56,517 bases of DNA from Mycobacterium sp. (GCA_011620645.1 WOYS01000109.1:1-56517), one strand, 5' to 3'; numbered from the stretch's first letter, positions 17,164-30,301 are shown. Numbers and translations are program-made. Notes: generated by a model from the sequence alone, not told the origin.

Positions 17164-18249
17164 CTACATCATTGGTGACAGGGCCGGATGAAGCTGCACT
17201 TCCTGCGTTTTCACCACGAAGTACACCGTCTGCCCGAGCGCCAGATCGAGATCGGCCGCGGCGGCGGCGGTGATATCGGCCGCCAGCCCGGTGCTGCCGT
17301 CGGACTGCTCGCCGCCGCGGATCCGGACCGTGGTGCCGTGCAGGTCCATTTCGGCGATCGTCACCCCGATGACGTTGCGTGGACTGGCCTGCGGGGGCGC
17401 CAGATGGACCGCCACGGCCGCCGGCCGGAACAGGGCGACCGCCGCGGTGCCGGGTTCCAGGTCGCCGATACCGGAAACGTCGGCGCCCCAAGAGGTCTGG
17501 AGTGTGCCCGGTGAGGTGATCACTCCCGGGATCAGGTTGATGCCGGCGATTCTGGCGGCGAAGTCGCTGCGCGGGGCGGTCAGCACCTCGCGGACCGGGC
17601 CGGCCTCCACCACCTGCCCGTTGTCGACGACGATCGCCCTGTCGGCCACGGCCAGGGCGTCGAGCAGGTCATGGGTGACGATGATCGCGGTGCGGCTCTT
17701 GTCGCGGAGGATGTCGCGCAGCAGGCGGCGCATCGCGGGGGCGGCGGTGACATCGAGGGCGGCCATCGGTTCGTCGAGCAGCAGCAGTCGTGGCTCGGCG
17801 GCCAGCGCGCGAGCCAGGGCGATGCGTTGTGCCTGCCCGCCCGAGAGCTGCGCGGGTTTGCGGTCGGCCAGCTCACCGGCGTCGACGGCGGCGAGCCAAT
17901 GCCGCGCGGCTGCCCGGGCCGCAGCACGCGACAGGCCGCGGCAGCGCGGGGCGTAACCGACGTTGGCGGCGGCACTCATGTGCGGGAAGAGCATGGCCCG
18001 CTGTGACAGCATCGCGACACCGCGGGCGTGCGGGGGCACAAACGTTCCGGCGTCCGTGTCGGTGAGGACCGTGCCGCCGAGTTCGATCCGGCCGGCGTCG
18101 GGCCGCAGCAGCCCGGCGATCATCTGCAGCAGCGTCGACTTTCCGGCGCCGTTGGGTCCCAGCACCGCGAGCACCTCACCGTCGCCCAACGCCACATCGA
18201 ACTCGACGTTGCGTTGTCGCAGGACGGCCTGCACCGTGACCCCACTCAT
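17164..18249 (-). CDS. modC: Molybdate ABC transporter ATP-binding protein ModC
   Basis: A 361-residue ABC ATPase that powers molybdate (or tungstate) import on the cytoplasmic face. It has Walker A (GPNGAGKST), the ABC signature (LSGGQAQR), Walker B ([12 protein letters not shown]) and the H-loop (IIVTHD). The C-terminal about 130 residues form a TOBE/MOP-type domain ([19 protein letters not shown]) that binds oxyanion in ModC proteins. The ATG overlaps the modB stop by ATGA. Kup follows after 2 nt. The companion binding protein modA is destroyed, so function depends on a ModA from elsewhere or on substrate-independent activity. Confidence 0.93.
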   Translation of the reverse strand: MSGVTVQAVLRQRNVEFDVALGDGEVLAVLGPNGAGKSTLLQMIAGLLRPDAGRIELGGTVLTDTDAGTFVPPHARGVAMLSQRAMLFPHMSAAANVGYAPRCRGLSRAAARAAARHWLAAVDAGELADRKPAQLSGGQAQRIALARALAAEPRLLLLDEPMAALDVTAAPAMRRLLRDILRDKSRTAIIVTHDLLDALAVADRAIVVDNGQVVEAGPVREVLTAPRSDFAARIAGINLIPGVITSPGTLQTSWGADVSGIGDLEPGTAAVALFRPAAVAVHLAPPQASPRNVIGVTIAEMDLHGTTVRIRGGEQSDGSTGLAADITAAAAADLDLALGQTVYFVVKTQEVQLHPALSPMM

Positions 18250-19055
18250 GAGGGCCCGGCCAACCGCTTGCTAGCCGAAGCGATCACGATCGCGGCGGCG
18301 ACCACGATGAGTAGCAGTGACAGCGCGACCGCGGCATCGGCATCGGTCTCGCGCTGCAGGTAGATCTCTAACGGCAGCGTCCTGGTGACGCCCTGCAGCG
18401 AACCGGCGAACGTCAGGGTCGCGCCGAACTCGCCGAGTGCACGGGCGAACGCCAGCACCGCACCCGAGATCACCCCGGGCAGTACCAGCGGCAGCGTCAC
18501 GGTGCGCAGCACCGTGGTGGGGCGGGCGCCGAGGGTTGCGGCGATGTGTTCATAACCGGAGCCTGCCGAGCGCAGTGCCCCTTCGAGGCTGACGACCAGG
18601 AACGGCAGCGACACGAAGGACTGGGCCAGCACCACCGCGGTGGTGGAGAACGCGATCCGGATACCCCACAGGTCGAGCTGCGCACCGAGCAGACCCTGCC
18701 TGCCGAACGTGTACAACAGCGCGATGCCGCCGACCACCGGCGGTAACACCAGAGGCAGCAACACCAGCGCGCGCAGCACCCGCTGGCCGGGAAACCGGCC
18801 ACGCGCCAGCGCGAGCGCCATCGGCACGCCGAGCAGGACACACACCACCGTGCTGGCGGTGGCGGTCCGCAGGCTCAGAAGTAATGCAGCTCTGGAGGAT
18901 TCGGAGGTGATCAGCGGGATGAAATTCGCCCAGTCGACCTTGAGCAGGATCGCGATCAGCGGCAGAATCACGAACAGCGCACCGCAGGCGGCCGGCAGAT
19001 AGACCCAGGCCGGCAGCCCGACCTGGATCACCCCACCGGCGCGCCGCGACATCAT
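18246..19055 (-). CDS. modB: Molybdate ABC transporter permease ModB
   Basis: A 269-residue permease with six predicted transmembrane segments and the EAA cytoplasmic loop around [26 protein letters not shown]. The family-typical [14 protein letters not shown] and [11 protein letters not shown] motifs identify ModB/CysT-type permeases. The chosen start ([11 protein letters not shown] at 19055) overlaps the stop of the modA remnant by ATGA; the next codon is also ATG. It is intact and followed by modC. Confidence 0.92.
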   Translation of the reverse strand: MMSRRAGGVIQVGLPAWVYLPAACGALFVILPLIAILLKVDWANFIPLITSESSRAALLLSLRTATASTVVCVLLGVPMALALARGRFPGQRVLRALVLLPLVLPPVVGGIALLYTFGRQGLLGAQLDLWGIRIAFSTTAVVLAQSFVSLPFLVVSLEGALRSAGSGYEHIAATLGARPTTVLRTVTLPLVLPGVISGAVLAFARALGEFGATLTFAGSLQGVTRTLPLEIYLQRETDADAAVALSLLLIVVAAAIVIASASKRLAGPS

Positions 19056-19219
19056 GGGGCGGCGAAACCCGCTGCCGCCAGAACTTCTTGGCCCGCCGGG
19101 CCGGTCACCAGGTCGACGAACTGCTGCGCCGCCTCGGTGGGCGACGGCTCGGTCGATGATGCCGAGCAACCGGCAACGAGCACCGCAATGCCGAAGATGG
19201 CCGCGGCAAGGGTTTTCAC
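19052..19219 (-). pseudogene. modA: modA remnant: lipoprotein signal fused to the ModA C-terminus
   Basis: An open 55-codon frame starts at GTG (GGGAGG 6 nt upstream) and overlaps the tetR stop. It encodes a lipoprotein signal peptide with lipobox (AVLVAGC) and then immediately the final about 30 residues of a ModA molybdate-binding protein ([26 protein letters not shown]). A normal ModA is about 250 residues, so about 190-200 residues comprising both lobes and the oxyanion site are missing, with the frame kept. It could still produce a small lipoprotein, but not a binding protein. ModB and ModC downstream are intact, and retained ATGA coupling means their translation would be preserved. Confidence 0.85.
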
Positions 19220-19938
19220 GAGGTGCCTCCCGGGGTTTCGACGATGACGTTGGTGGCCTCGATCACCGCGACCGCGAGCGCGACAGCCCGTGATGCGGAG
19301 CGCAGTGCCTCCCAGTCGCCGCGCCAGCCGAGCAGGTGCACCGCGAGGTCGGCCGTGCGCTCCGGCTGATTGGGCACGCCCAGCCCGTCCACCCGCAGGT
19401 TGGGCAGCGTCTCCACCAATCGGAACACGACGTCCCCGTCGACACCGACATCCAGGGCGTCCGGGTCTGGCGGATCCAGATCGGCGAGCACGCGGCGGGA
19501 CAGGTCGTGGTAGGCGTTGCGCAGTTCGGTGCGCTGCCGGTGGAACTCGTCGAACTGCGGGTCGCGGACTTCGGGCAGCAGGTACAGGATGCCCAGATTC
19601 CACGGGCTGTCCCATAACAGGCGGCAGTCCAGGTAGCTTAGCGCGTGCAGTAGCACCACCGCAGGCTCGGAGCGGTCCCGCAGCTGGTGTGCGGCCGTCA
19701 GGGAGGACACCACCGTCCCGCTGAGCAGCGACGCCAGGATGTCGTTCTTGGTACGGAAGTGGTGATATAGCGAGGCCTGGCGGATCCCGACCGCCTCGGC
19801 GATCTGCCGCGTCGAAGTGGCCGCGACACCGAGCGTGGTGAACAATTCGGCCGCCGCGTCCAGCACTTCATCGCGGGCGGTCTTGCCCGGCCGTTTACGT
19901 CCCTCCAATCGGGGTCGGCCACTCGCGGGGGTACGCAT
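19216..19938 (-). CDS. TetR-family regulator, AmtR-like
   Basis: A 240-residue TetR regulator. The N-terminal helix-turn-helix is clear ([33 protein letters not shown] then ASLYHHF, about residues 24-66). The ligand domain contains [15 protein letters not shown]. From memory this resembles AmtR of mycobacteria, a nitrogen/urea regulator. Start MRTPASGR at 19938 was chosen because a long inverted repeat lies immediately upstream; an ATG at 19971 would add 11 residues and place the repeat inside the gene. Its stop overlaps the modA start (GTGA). It lies directly downstream of the urea/guanidine cluster, a likely target along with the mod genes. Confidence 0.88.
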   Translation of the reverse strand: MRTPASGRPRLEGRKRPGKTARDEVLDAAAELFTTLGVAATSTRQIAEAVGIRQASLYHHFRTKNDILASLLSGTVVSSLTAAHQLRDRSEPAVVLLHALSYLDCRLLWDSPWNLGILYLLPEVRDPQFDEFHRQRTELRNAYHDLSRRVLADLDPPDPDALDVGVDGDVVFRLVETLPNLRVDGLGVPNQPERTADLAVHLLGWRGDWEALRSASRAVALAVAVIEATNVIVETPGGTS

Positions 19939-19939
19939 G

Positions 19940-19970
19940 TGTCGATCCTGCCAGGCGGGCAGGACCGACA
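19940..19970. promoter_or_regulatory. Near-perfect inverted repeat before the tetR start
   Basis: Arms TGTCGATCCTGCC and GGCAGGACCGACA (12 of 13 complementary) flank a 5-base spacer. It ends 1 nt before the tetR ATG. It could be the autoregulatory operator of the TetR protein or, since it lies 24 nt after the SSS permease stop, a transcription terminator/attenuator. A shorter site TGTC-N3-GACA abuts it at 19971-19981. Confidence 0.7.
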
Positions 19971-19994
19971 TGTCCGTGACATTCTCCGAGGGGC

Positions 19995-21488
19995 TCAGGG
20001 CTGCGCCGATGTCAGAACGACCGGTGCGGGCGCAACTTCCGGTTCGGCCGCCTCGACAGGTGCGGCGGGCCGCGAGGTGAGCGCGGCGAGCACCACATAG
20101 GCGATCAGAGACGCGGCACCGGCCAGCAGCGTGCTCCAGCCGTCGGCCGCGGTCGTCACCCAGTCGTTCGGCACGTACAGCAGGGTGTTGTCCACGCCGT
20201 AGATGGTCGGGGTGAGCACGAAGAACGTCATGCGCACCCCGATGCCGACCACGATGGCGGCCCCGGCCGCGGCAGCGCCACCGCGCGACCAGTACAGCCC
20301 GAGGATGAACGGCACCACCAGGCTGGCCAGCAGCAGGTCGAAGGACAGGGTCAGCAGGATGCCGGTCTGCGGAACCCGCAGTGCGACCACGCCCGCCAGC
20401 AACGCCATCGGCAGCGTCGCCCACCGGGTGGCGCGCAGCACCCGCGGTGTCATCACCGGTGCGTCCGCATCGATGCGTAACACGTTGCGCACCAGCACCG
20501 CCGCAGTGGCGAGCAGGATGCCGCTGACGGTGGTGAGGGTCGCCGCGAGCAGGCCCGAGATGACGATGATGGCCAACCACACGGGGGCGTACTGAGCGAG
20601 CAGGGTGTAGAGGATCGGTCCGTCGGCTGCGGCGTCCCCGACGATGCTCACCGCGGCCAGCGCGACGAACGACAGCGGGATGCACAGCATCAGGATGCCG
20701 GCTGCGGCGGCGAAGCAGGCGTTCTGGGCCCCGCGGGCAGTCCGGGCGGAGAACACCCGCTGCATCAGGTCGATGGCGACCAGGTTGCCCAGGCCCAGCG
20801 CAATGATGGTGGCCCAGTTGATGACCGCGCCGGATTCACTGGAGGTGAGCTGCGCCAGATCGCCGGCGCCCATGCCTTCGGGCGCGCTGAAACCGTGCGT
20901 GGCGGCAACCCAGATCACCAGGGAGACAACACCGATGATGTTGACGATCACACACGTGACACCGGTGTAGACGCTGGCGAACATGCCGCCGGTGATGGTG
21001 TACAGCAGCGCCAACGGCAGGGTCAGCAGGATCCCGTAGGCGTAGGAGACACCGACGAAACGCTCGAGCAGGAAGCCGATCGCGACCAGGTTGCCGGCCA
21101 GCAGGATGATGAAGCTGGCGATGGTCAGATACGACGAGGCGACCTCGGTGGCACGGCCGAACCTGTTACGGAAGTACTCCGGCAGTGTGACGACGTCGGC
21201 CGTCCGCATGCGTTCGGCGAAGAAGAGCCCCATCAGTAGCAGGCACAGGGCCAACCCGATGGGCAGCGCCGCACCCGCCCAGAAGCCGAAAGCCGCTGAC
21301 AGGTCGGCATTGCCGATGGTGGCGTTGGAGTCGACGGGTTGGGCGATGAGGACCGCGGCGACCAGTGCGGCGGGTAGGGCGCGCCCCGCGACCAGATAGT
21401 TCGAACAGTCTCCACGCACTCGTCGCGCAGAGACCACACCGCTGACGGTGAGAATGAGGAGGAATACGGCAACGCCGGTGATGATCAT
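19995..21488 (-). CDS. Sodium:solute symporter (SSS family)
   Basis: A 497-residue permease with about 13 hydrophobic segments and SSS-family features: the N-terminal NYLVAGRALP region, SNATIGNADLSAAFGFWAGA, PEYFRNRFGRAT and WATIIALGLGNLVAIDLMQRVFSARTARGAQ. The start MIITGVAVF has GGAG 7 nt upstream. It closes the urea/guanidine cluster, 90 nt downstream of the oxygenase gene. SSS members transport urea, amino acids, proline and other solutes; here the context suggests urea, guanidine or a guanidino compound, which is inference only. Confidence 0.9.
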   Translation of the reverse strand: MIITGVAVFLLILTVSGVVSARRVRGDCSNYLVAGRALPAALVAAVLIAQPVDSNATIGNADLSAAFGFWAGAALPIGLALCLLLMGLFFAERMRTADVVTLPEYFRNRFGRATEVASSYLTIASFIILLAGNLVAIGFLLERFVGVSYAYGILLTLPLALLYTITGGMFASVYTGVTCVIVNIIGVVSLVIWVAATHGFSAPEGMGAGDLAQLTSSESGAVINWATIIALGLGNLVAIDLMQRVFSARTARGAQNACFAAAAGILMLCIPLSFVALAAVSIVGDAAADGPILYTLLAQYAPVWLAIIVISGLLAATLTTVSGILLATAAVLVRNVLRIDADAPVMTPRVLRATRWATLPMALLAGVVALRVPQTGILLTLSFDLLLASLVVPFILGLYWSRGGAAAAGAAIVVGIGVRMTFFVLTPTIYGVDNTLLYVPNDWVTTAADGWSTLLAGAASLIAYVVLAALTSRPAAPVEAAEPEVAPAPVVLTSAQP

Positions 21489-21577
21489 GGCGGAACTCCA
21501 AAGGGGAGTGCGGGTGGGAGAGTTCGGCATCTTTGCCGGAGGGGCGAGAGACTGCAGCCGCATCGCTGCGGTGGAGA

Positions 21578-22606
21578 TCAGTTATTTGCGAGGACCTTTC
21601 GGCCGAATGTCGCGAGCGGATGGGCGCCCTCGGGCAGAGTCACCTCCCCACGGGCGAGGCGGCCCTGCAGATAACGGAAGCTCTGCGCGGTCTTCGCGAA
21701 GAGGTGCTCACCCGCGACCACCGGTGATCTGACCGGACCGCCATTGCCGGCGAACGCGGGCAGTGGAGCGACCTCGGTGTCGTGGTCGACATTGACGAAC
21801 AGCGGAAACGAATAGCGCTCCTGGGCCACCTTGCGCACCCGATGAGTGGTGGCCACGAACTCACCATTGGTCCAGATCTCCAGCAGATCACCGATGTTCA
21901 ACACGAACGCATCATCGATGAGCGGCACGTCGACCCATGTTCCGGCGGCGTTGAGCACCTCCAGGCCGGGTGCGGTCGGCCGCAGCAGGGTGAAGCACTC
22001 GTAATCGGTGTGCGCGCCGATACCGGGCCGGTTCGCGGCGGCCGGATCGTAGGGGTAGTGAATCAGCCGCAGCTGAGATGGCGGGGCGCTGACATGACGG
22101 TCGAAGCGGTCCGCCGGCTCGCCGAGCGCCACCGCGAACGCCCGAAGCAGGGTGCGGGACAACGCGAAAACCGATTCGTACCAGTCCGTGACGGTGTCCC
22201 GGAACCCCGGCAGTGCCGGCCACTGATTGGGGCCGAGCAGCGGGTGCCCGGCCAGGTAGCGAGGGTCGTCGGCGGGCAGATCGATGGCCAGGTCGAAGGC
22301 CTCTTTGGCATCGACGGTCCCGGCGGAGAAGATCTCCTCCCCGGGTGGCACGTAACCGCGGTGATTGGTGGAGTTGGCGATGTGTACCCGTAGCTTGTCC
22401 TCGTCGGGCAGGGCGAAGAACGCCTTGGTGCGCTCCAGCAGGGCGTCGAAAAGTGTGGGATCCACACCGTGGCCGATGATCTGGGCGAAGCCCACCTGCC
22501 GGGCAGCCTCGCCCAGTGCGCGTACGGCGTCGGGATAGCGTGGCCCGGAGTCGTCGAGCAGAGCCGAGATGTCCAGCACCGGAACGTCGGTGAAGTCGGT
22601 CGTCAT
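21578..22606 (-). CDS. 2-oxoglutarate/Fe(II) dioxygenase, isopenicillin-N-synthase-like
   Basis: A 342-residue member of the isopenicillin N synthase-like 2-oxoglutarate oxygenases. The N-terminal DIOX_N region (VPVLDISALLDD, GFAQIIGHGV) precedes a jelly-roll core with the iron triad His199-x-Asp201 (GAHTDYE) and His255 (ATTHRV). The 2-oxoglutarate contact Arg264-x-Ser266 (ERYSFPLF) is present. All catalytic residues are present. It sits 8 nt after the allophanate hydrolase gene. Some relatives hydroxylate guanidino substrates such as homoarginine or arginine and release guanidine; given the downstream guanidine/urea enzymes that is an attractive but unproven role. Confidence 0.9.
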   Translation of the reverse strand: MTTDFTDVPVLDISALLDDSGPRYPDAVRALGEAARQVGFAQIIGHGVDPTLFDALLERTKAFFALPDEDKLRVHIANSTNHRGYVPPGEEIFSAGTVDAKEAFDLAIDLPADDPRYLAGHPLLGPNQWPALPGFRDTVTDWYESVFALSRTLLRAFAVALGEPADRFDRHVSAPPSQLRLIHYPYDPAAANRPGIGAHTDYECFTLLRPTAPGLEVLNAAGTWVDVPLIDDAFVLNIGDLLEIWTNGEFVATTHRVRKVAQERYSFPLFVNVDHDTEVAPLPAFAGNGGPVRSPVVAGEHLFAKTAQSFRYLQGRLARGEVTLPEGAHPLATFGRKVLANN

Positions 22607-22614
22607 CAGCAGTC

Positions 22615-25088
22615 CTAAAGGGCCAGTAGGTGATCGGAGCGATCCCGGGCGACCGTCCAGCGCCGTCGGGTGGGTTCACCCGCCGGGGACCGTTCGGCGA
22701 CGGTGATCTCACCGTTGCCCAGGTCGGGTGCCAGGTCGTCACCGGTCCGGAACGGCAGCGTGGAGCGGGTGATCAGCCAGCGGTCGCCGTCGATGGCACC
22801 CAGGGAGATCTCCAGGTCCACCAGCGCACGTGCCGCCGCCAGATCCGCTCCTGCCACCGCATCGCGCAATGCGGTGCCCGGTGCGGGTGCAACGCCGGCG
22901 GCCCGGCCACGGACATACCCGAAGCGGTCCCCGACCCGCAGCAGCATGCCGAAGCGCCCGGTGCCGTCGCGCAGCGTGAGTTCGGTCGCTTCGGCGGCGC
23001 CGGGGCCGGCGACCCAGTCCTCGTAATAGTCGCGCCCGACGCCGTTTTCGATGAGGATGCCGTCGGCCAGGTGTAGCCGGCCCCGATCGGGAAGCGGTTG
23101 CGCGGGATGCAGATCCACGTCGCGCCACCATGTCCATTGGTCACCAGCGGCGGCCAGCCGTCCGGCGAAGCCCTGCTGCGCGCACAGCGCGACCAGGTCA
23201 TCGCGGGTGAGCTCGTCCAGCGAGGTACCCGTGATCGGCGGCATGTCGGCGGGCGTCCGCAGATCGATGTAGAGCTCGCCGGCCTGCAACCATTCGACCT
23301 CGGTCGTGTTGTCCACGCAGGTGCCGGGCACGGCCAGGGCGACCCGGTGCCAGCTGCGATGGCTGAGATCGGCCCGGGCGGCAGCGGTCCCGCCGCCCAC
23401 CCGGCGCAGATAGCCCGGCCAGTCGCCGTGGTGGGTGATGTCCTGCCCGGACTCCCATGCCTCGGTGGTGCACCCGAACCCGACCACCTCGGTGCCGTCG
23501 GCGAGGGTGGCCCGGCCCAGCGACATCGGGGCCGGCAGGGCGGCCAGGAAATCGCCGAGCATCGCGGTACCGATCAGCCACAGCTCGCCGTAGATGGCCG
23601 CGCCGTCGCCGGGGGCGACGCGTGCCAGGCCGGGTTTCGGGGGGTCGGTGTCCAGCCGGGCCAGCCGGTACTGCGGTGCGGTGTGCACCGGTCCACACCA
23701 CCGGGCGCCACGGTCGTCGAGCTGCCAGGCCAGCGGCTGACCGCGCAGATGCGCGCCGACCACCAGCAGCGTGGTGGTGTCGAGACCGGCTCGCGCGGGC
23801 CAGGGCGCTGCTTCTGCCGGGGACTCCGTGACCAGCCGCGCGATGTCCAGCGCCAGGGCGTCCGCGCCGGCGCGGGCCAGCACGCTGACACCGAATTGTG
23901 CACCGTGGGAACCGGTTCCGCTTGGCACCGCGACCGCACACAGGTCCATCAGGTTGCAGAAGTTGGTGTAGGTGCCCAGGCGGGAGTTGACCCCGACCGG
24001 ATCGGCGGCGACCTCGGCGAGCGTCGGGTGCTCGGTGGTGGTGGGCACCAGCAGGGCATGGCAGTCGGCGAGTGTGTTCATCGCCGCGGCCGTCAGCTCC
24101 GACAGCCGGGCCCGGTCGGCCAGCAGCCGGGTCGCCGGTACCACACCGGCGGCAGCGATGATCGCCGCCACGGTGGGGTCCAGATCCTCCGCGCCCCGAT
24201 GAGCGTCGACGAAGGCGCCGGCCGCCTCGTGCCGTTCGGCGACCAGCCCGCCGTCGTAGAGCAGCCGGGCGGCCTCCAGGAACGGGTCCAGGTCGATCTC
24301 GACCAGTTCGATGTCGACGCCGAAGGTGTTGGAAACCAGGCGTTCAGCGGCGACGCGAAAAGCTTGTGCCCATTCCGGTGACAGCCCGGGCAGGGTGCGG
24401 GGCACCGCGACCCTGGTCTTGGGTGGCGCGGCCAGCGGCGCGTCGGGCGGGAAGGTGCGCGCGCCACCGGCGATGACACCCATGGCGGCGTCGGCGCTGT
24501 CCAGGTCGCGGGCGAAGACCGCCACGCAGTCGTAGGACCGGCAGGCCGGCACCACCCCGTCGACGGGCACCACCCCGAGGGTCGGCTTGATCCCGACGAT
24601 GCCCTGCAGGGCGGCAGGCACCCGGCCCGAGCCCGCGGTGTCGGTGCCCAGGGCGATGTCGACCAGACCCAGAGCGACGGCCACCGCCGAGCCGGAACTG
24701 GAACCCCCCGAGATGTATTCGGGCCGGTGGGCGTCGCGCACCGCGCCGTGCGGGCTGCGGGTGCCGACCAGTCCGGTGGCGAACTGGTCGAGGTTGGTCA
24801 CCCCGATGATGACCGCGCCCGCGGCCCGCAACCGGGCTACCACGGGTGCATCGGCGTCCGCCGGGCCCTCGGCGAAGCTGGGGCAGCCCGCGGTGGTGGC
24901 GATCCCGGCGACGTCGATGTTGTTCTTCACCGCCGCGACCATGCCGGCCAGCGGCAGCGGCGGATCGTGGCGGTCGACATGCTCGGCATCGGACAGCGCA
25001 TCGGCCAACGGCCGCAACATGATCCAGATCTCCGGACGGTCGGCCGCCTCGATGGCGGCATACGCGGCGCGGACGCGCTCGACTGCCT

Positions 25089-25092
<4 letters not shown>
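22615..25092 (-). CDS. Allophanate hydrolase with extra C-terminal domain
   Basis: An 825-residue enzyme that splits allophanate to ammonia and CO2. The amidase-signature domain (residues 1 to about 450) has Lys56 (VKNNID), Ser131 (SGGSSSGS) and Ser155 (DTAGSGR) of the Ser-cisSer-Lys triad. The allophanate-hydrolase C-terminal domain follows at about 460-600 (LLVVGAHLRGQPLAWQL, AIYGELWLI). A further about 220 residues (HRSWHRVALAVPG, WLQAGELYIDLRTP, GVGRDYYEDWVAGP) are not part of the usual enzyme of about 600 residues and look like a beta-rich lipocalin-like domain. The ATG overlaps the stop of the carboxylase gene (ATGA). Confidence 0.9.
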
Positions 25093-28699
<3,607 letters not shown>

Positions 28700-28703
<4 letters not shown>

Positions 28704-29383
28704 GTGGCAACCTCCGTGCCATTTCCCGTCGCTTCGCTCGCCCCGTTCCGGGTGACGATCATCCGGACCGGGGTGGGGTCGAATGCGTTGCAGGGGTTGT
28801 TGATCTGTGGGCAGTTCGACACCAGGACCAGCGTGCCGATGTCGGCGCGCAACGCGACGCGCTTGCCGGGGGCGGACAGTCCGTCGACGATGCCGAGCGC
28901 ACCGTCGGGGTCCACCGGCACGTTCATGAACCAGTTGATATTGCTCGCGAGATCTCGGGCGCCGAGGCCGTGCCGGGATCCCTCGAGCAGGAAGTTCTCC
29001 AGGCAGCCGTGCTGGGCGCGGGTGTGCTGGCCGTAACGCAGCGTGTTGGATTCCTTGGAGCAGGCGCCGCCCAGGGTGTCGTGCACGCCGACCTCGTCGG
29101 CGACGACGGTCATCAGCGCGTCTCCGGTGTCGGCCCGCAGCACCGAACCGGTGGTCAGCGTGATGCGGCCCTGGCGGCGAATCGTCTCCGGCGCCGAATA
29201 CCGCACACCGGTGTCGGCGGCGGCGTACAGCAGGCAGTCGACGGCCTGATTGCCGGCGAGGTCGACGATGGTCAGCACATCGCCGGCGGCCACGACGGCC
29301 GACCAGGCGGCGCGTGCCTCGACGAACTCGTCGAGCACGACCGCGCCCTCGATCAGGGCGGGCACAACCGAACTGGTGATCAC
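28700..29383 (-). CDS. Urea-carboxylase-associated protein 1 (DUF1989; carboxyguanidine deiminase subunit)
   Basis: A 227-residue DUF1989 protein. Family-typical stretches are LAGNQAVDCLLYAAAD, GACSKESNTLRYG and NINWFMNVPVDPDG, together with NCPQINNPCNAFDPTP near the C-terminus, which supplies conserved cysteines. In characterised systems the pair of DUF1989 proteins forms carboxyguanidine deiminase, converting carboxyguanidine to allophanate and ammonia. The last about 12 residues (ASEATGNGTEVAT) are encoded partly by a short dispersed repeat also found in nuoL. Start and stop overlap the neighbouring genes by ATGA. Confidence 0.88.
28721..28742. repeat. Dispersed 22-bp repeat, copy inside the UAAP1 gene
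   Basis: On the minus strand the copy reads GGCGAGCGAAGCGAC then GGGAAAT and encodes ASEATGN near the C-terminus of UAAP1. The nuoL copy differs at one base. Partial relatives are in nuoF and at the nuoG-nuoH junction. Confidence 0.75.
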
Positions 29384-30243
29384 AGCTGTCCCCTTGCGGT
29401 GAGATCGGCATCGGTGTTGGCGACGGCTTGGCGGTGTTCGGGTCCCAACGGCCCCAACAGGTCTCCGTTCACGAGCCGGTCGAGGTCGTGGGATGCGGGC
29501 CAGGCGTGCAACAGCAGCGGGGAGCAGGTGTACTCCGGCCGCGGGTCCAGGGGGTGGGCCGTGTTGGCGATCAGCACGATGGCGTCGACGTGCAGCAGCA
29601 GATCCACATGCGTTGCGGGACCGGCCGACCCGCGCCAGGTGAAGGTGCCGTCATCCTCGACGCGCACACCCTGGAAGAACGACACCGAAGGCGGCAGGTC
29701 GCGGCGGTCGAGTCCGTGCTTGAGGGCGGCCAGGGTGAACAGTTCGCGCCCTGCGGGGGAGGGCGATTCGGGTGCTGCCGCGCCATACCGTTCCAGATTG
29801 CCTGCGCGAGTGGAGGTTCCCGTCAGTGCATCGTGTGCGCCGGAGGTGTCCGAGACGATGGTGGCCAGGGCCCGGCCGAAGCCGCTGAGCAGCGGATGGC
29901 CGTTGCCGAGGTAGGCCTGCCATGGGACTTTGACGGTGTCGGCGACATTGAGTCGCTCGTGGGGGGCGTCGGCGCGGTGCAGCAGCAGGTGTGCGCACGC
30001 GTCACCGATCGGGTCGGTCAACCTCAACCGGGTCCCTCGGGCCAATACGGCGCTGGAATAGCCGCCCGGCGCAACGGTTTCGGACCACGTCAGCTTTTCG
30101 GCGGCGAGCGCCGAGGGCGCTGTCGGGGATGTCGACGCCGGGATGTGGCGCATGAATTCCGCGGTGCGCCCGTGCTGGGCGCGAGCGTGCGCCTTGGCCC
30201 CTGCCGTGGTGGCGGTGTCGGATTCGGTGCCGGTGTTGCTCAC
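29380..30243 (-). CDS. Urea-carboxylase-associated protein 2 (DUF1989; carboxyguanidine deiminase subunit)
   Basis: A 287-residue DUF1989 protein, first gene of the cluster. Diagnostic stretches are ETVAPGGYSSAVLARGTRLRL, GDACAHLLLHRADAP, ERLNVADTVKVPWQAYLGNG, LSGFGRALATIVSDTSG and the RDLPPSVSFFQGVRV motif. It is the partner of the downstream UAAP1 in carboxyguanidine deiminase. The GTG start has GAGGG about 6 nt upstream. The 5' leader contains two AmtR-type boxes and a 20-bp palindrome, so control of the whole cluster is likely exerted here. Confidence 0.88.
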   Translation of the reverse strand: MSNTGTESDTATTAGAKAHARAQHGRTAEFMRHIPASTSPTAPSALAAEKLTWSETVAPGGYSSAVLARGTRLRLTDPIGDACAHLLLHRADAPHERLNVADTVKVPWQAYLGNGHPLLSGFGRALATIVSDTSGAHDALTGTSTRAGNLERYGAAAPESPSPAGRELFTLAALKHGLDRRDLPPSVSFFQGVRVEDDGTFTWRGSAGPATHVDLLLHVDAIVLIANTAHPLDPRPEYTCSPLLLHAWPASHDLDRLVNGDLLGPLGPEHRQAVANTDADLTARGQL

Positions 30244-30265
30244 TGCCCACCCTCGTGAAGTCGGG

Positions 30266-30285
30266 AGCCCGCCGGCCGGCGGGCT
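30266..30285. promoter_or_regulatory. 20-bp perfect palindrome in the leader of the urea/guanidine cluster
   Basis: AGCCCGCCGGCCGGCGGGCT is fully self-complementary and lies between the proximal operator and the ribosome-binding site of the first gene. On the plus strand it is followed by TTTCT, like a terminator; on the minus strand it would form a stem in the leader RNA close to the start codon. Either an antisense-direction terminator or an attenuator is possible. Confidence 0.55.
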
Positions 30286-30287
30286 TT

Positions 30288-30301
30288 CTGTCGACTGACA
30301 G
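30288..30301. promoter_or_regulatory. Proximal AmtR-type box CTGTC-N4-GACAG
   Basis: The 14-mer CTGTCGACTGACAG has perfect 5-bp arms and a 4-base spacer. It is 44 nt upstream of the first gene of the cluster. As I recall, the same CTGTC-N4-GACAG motif is bound by AmtR at the urea operon of M. smegmatis. Confidence 0.75.
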
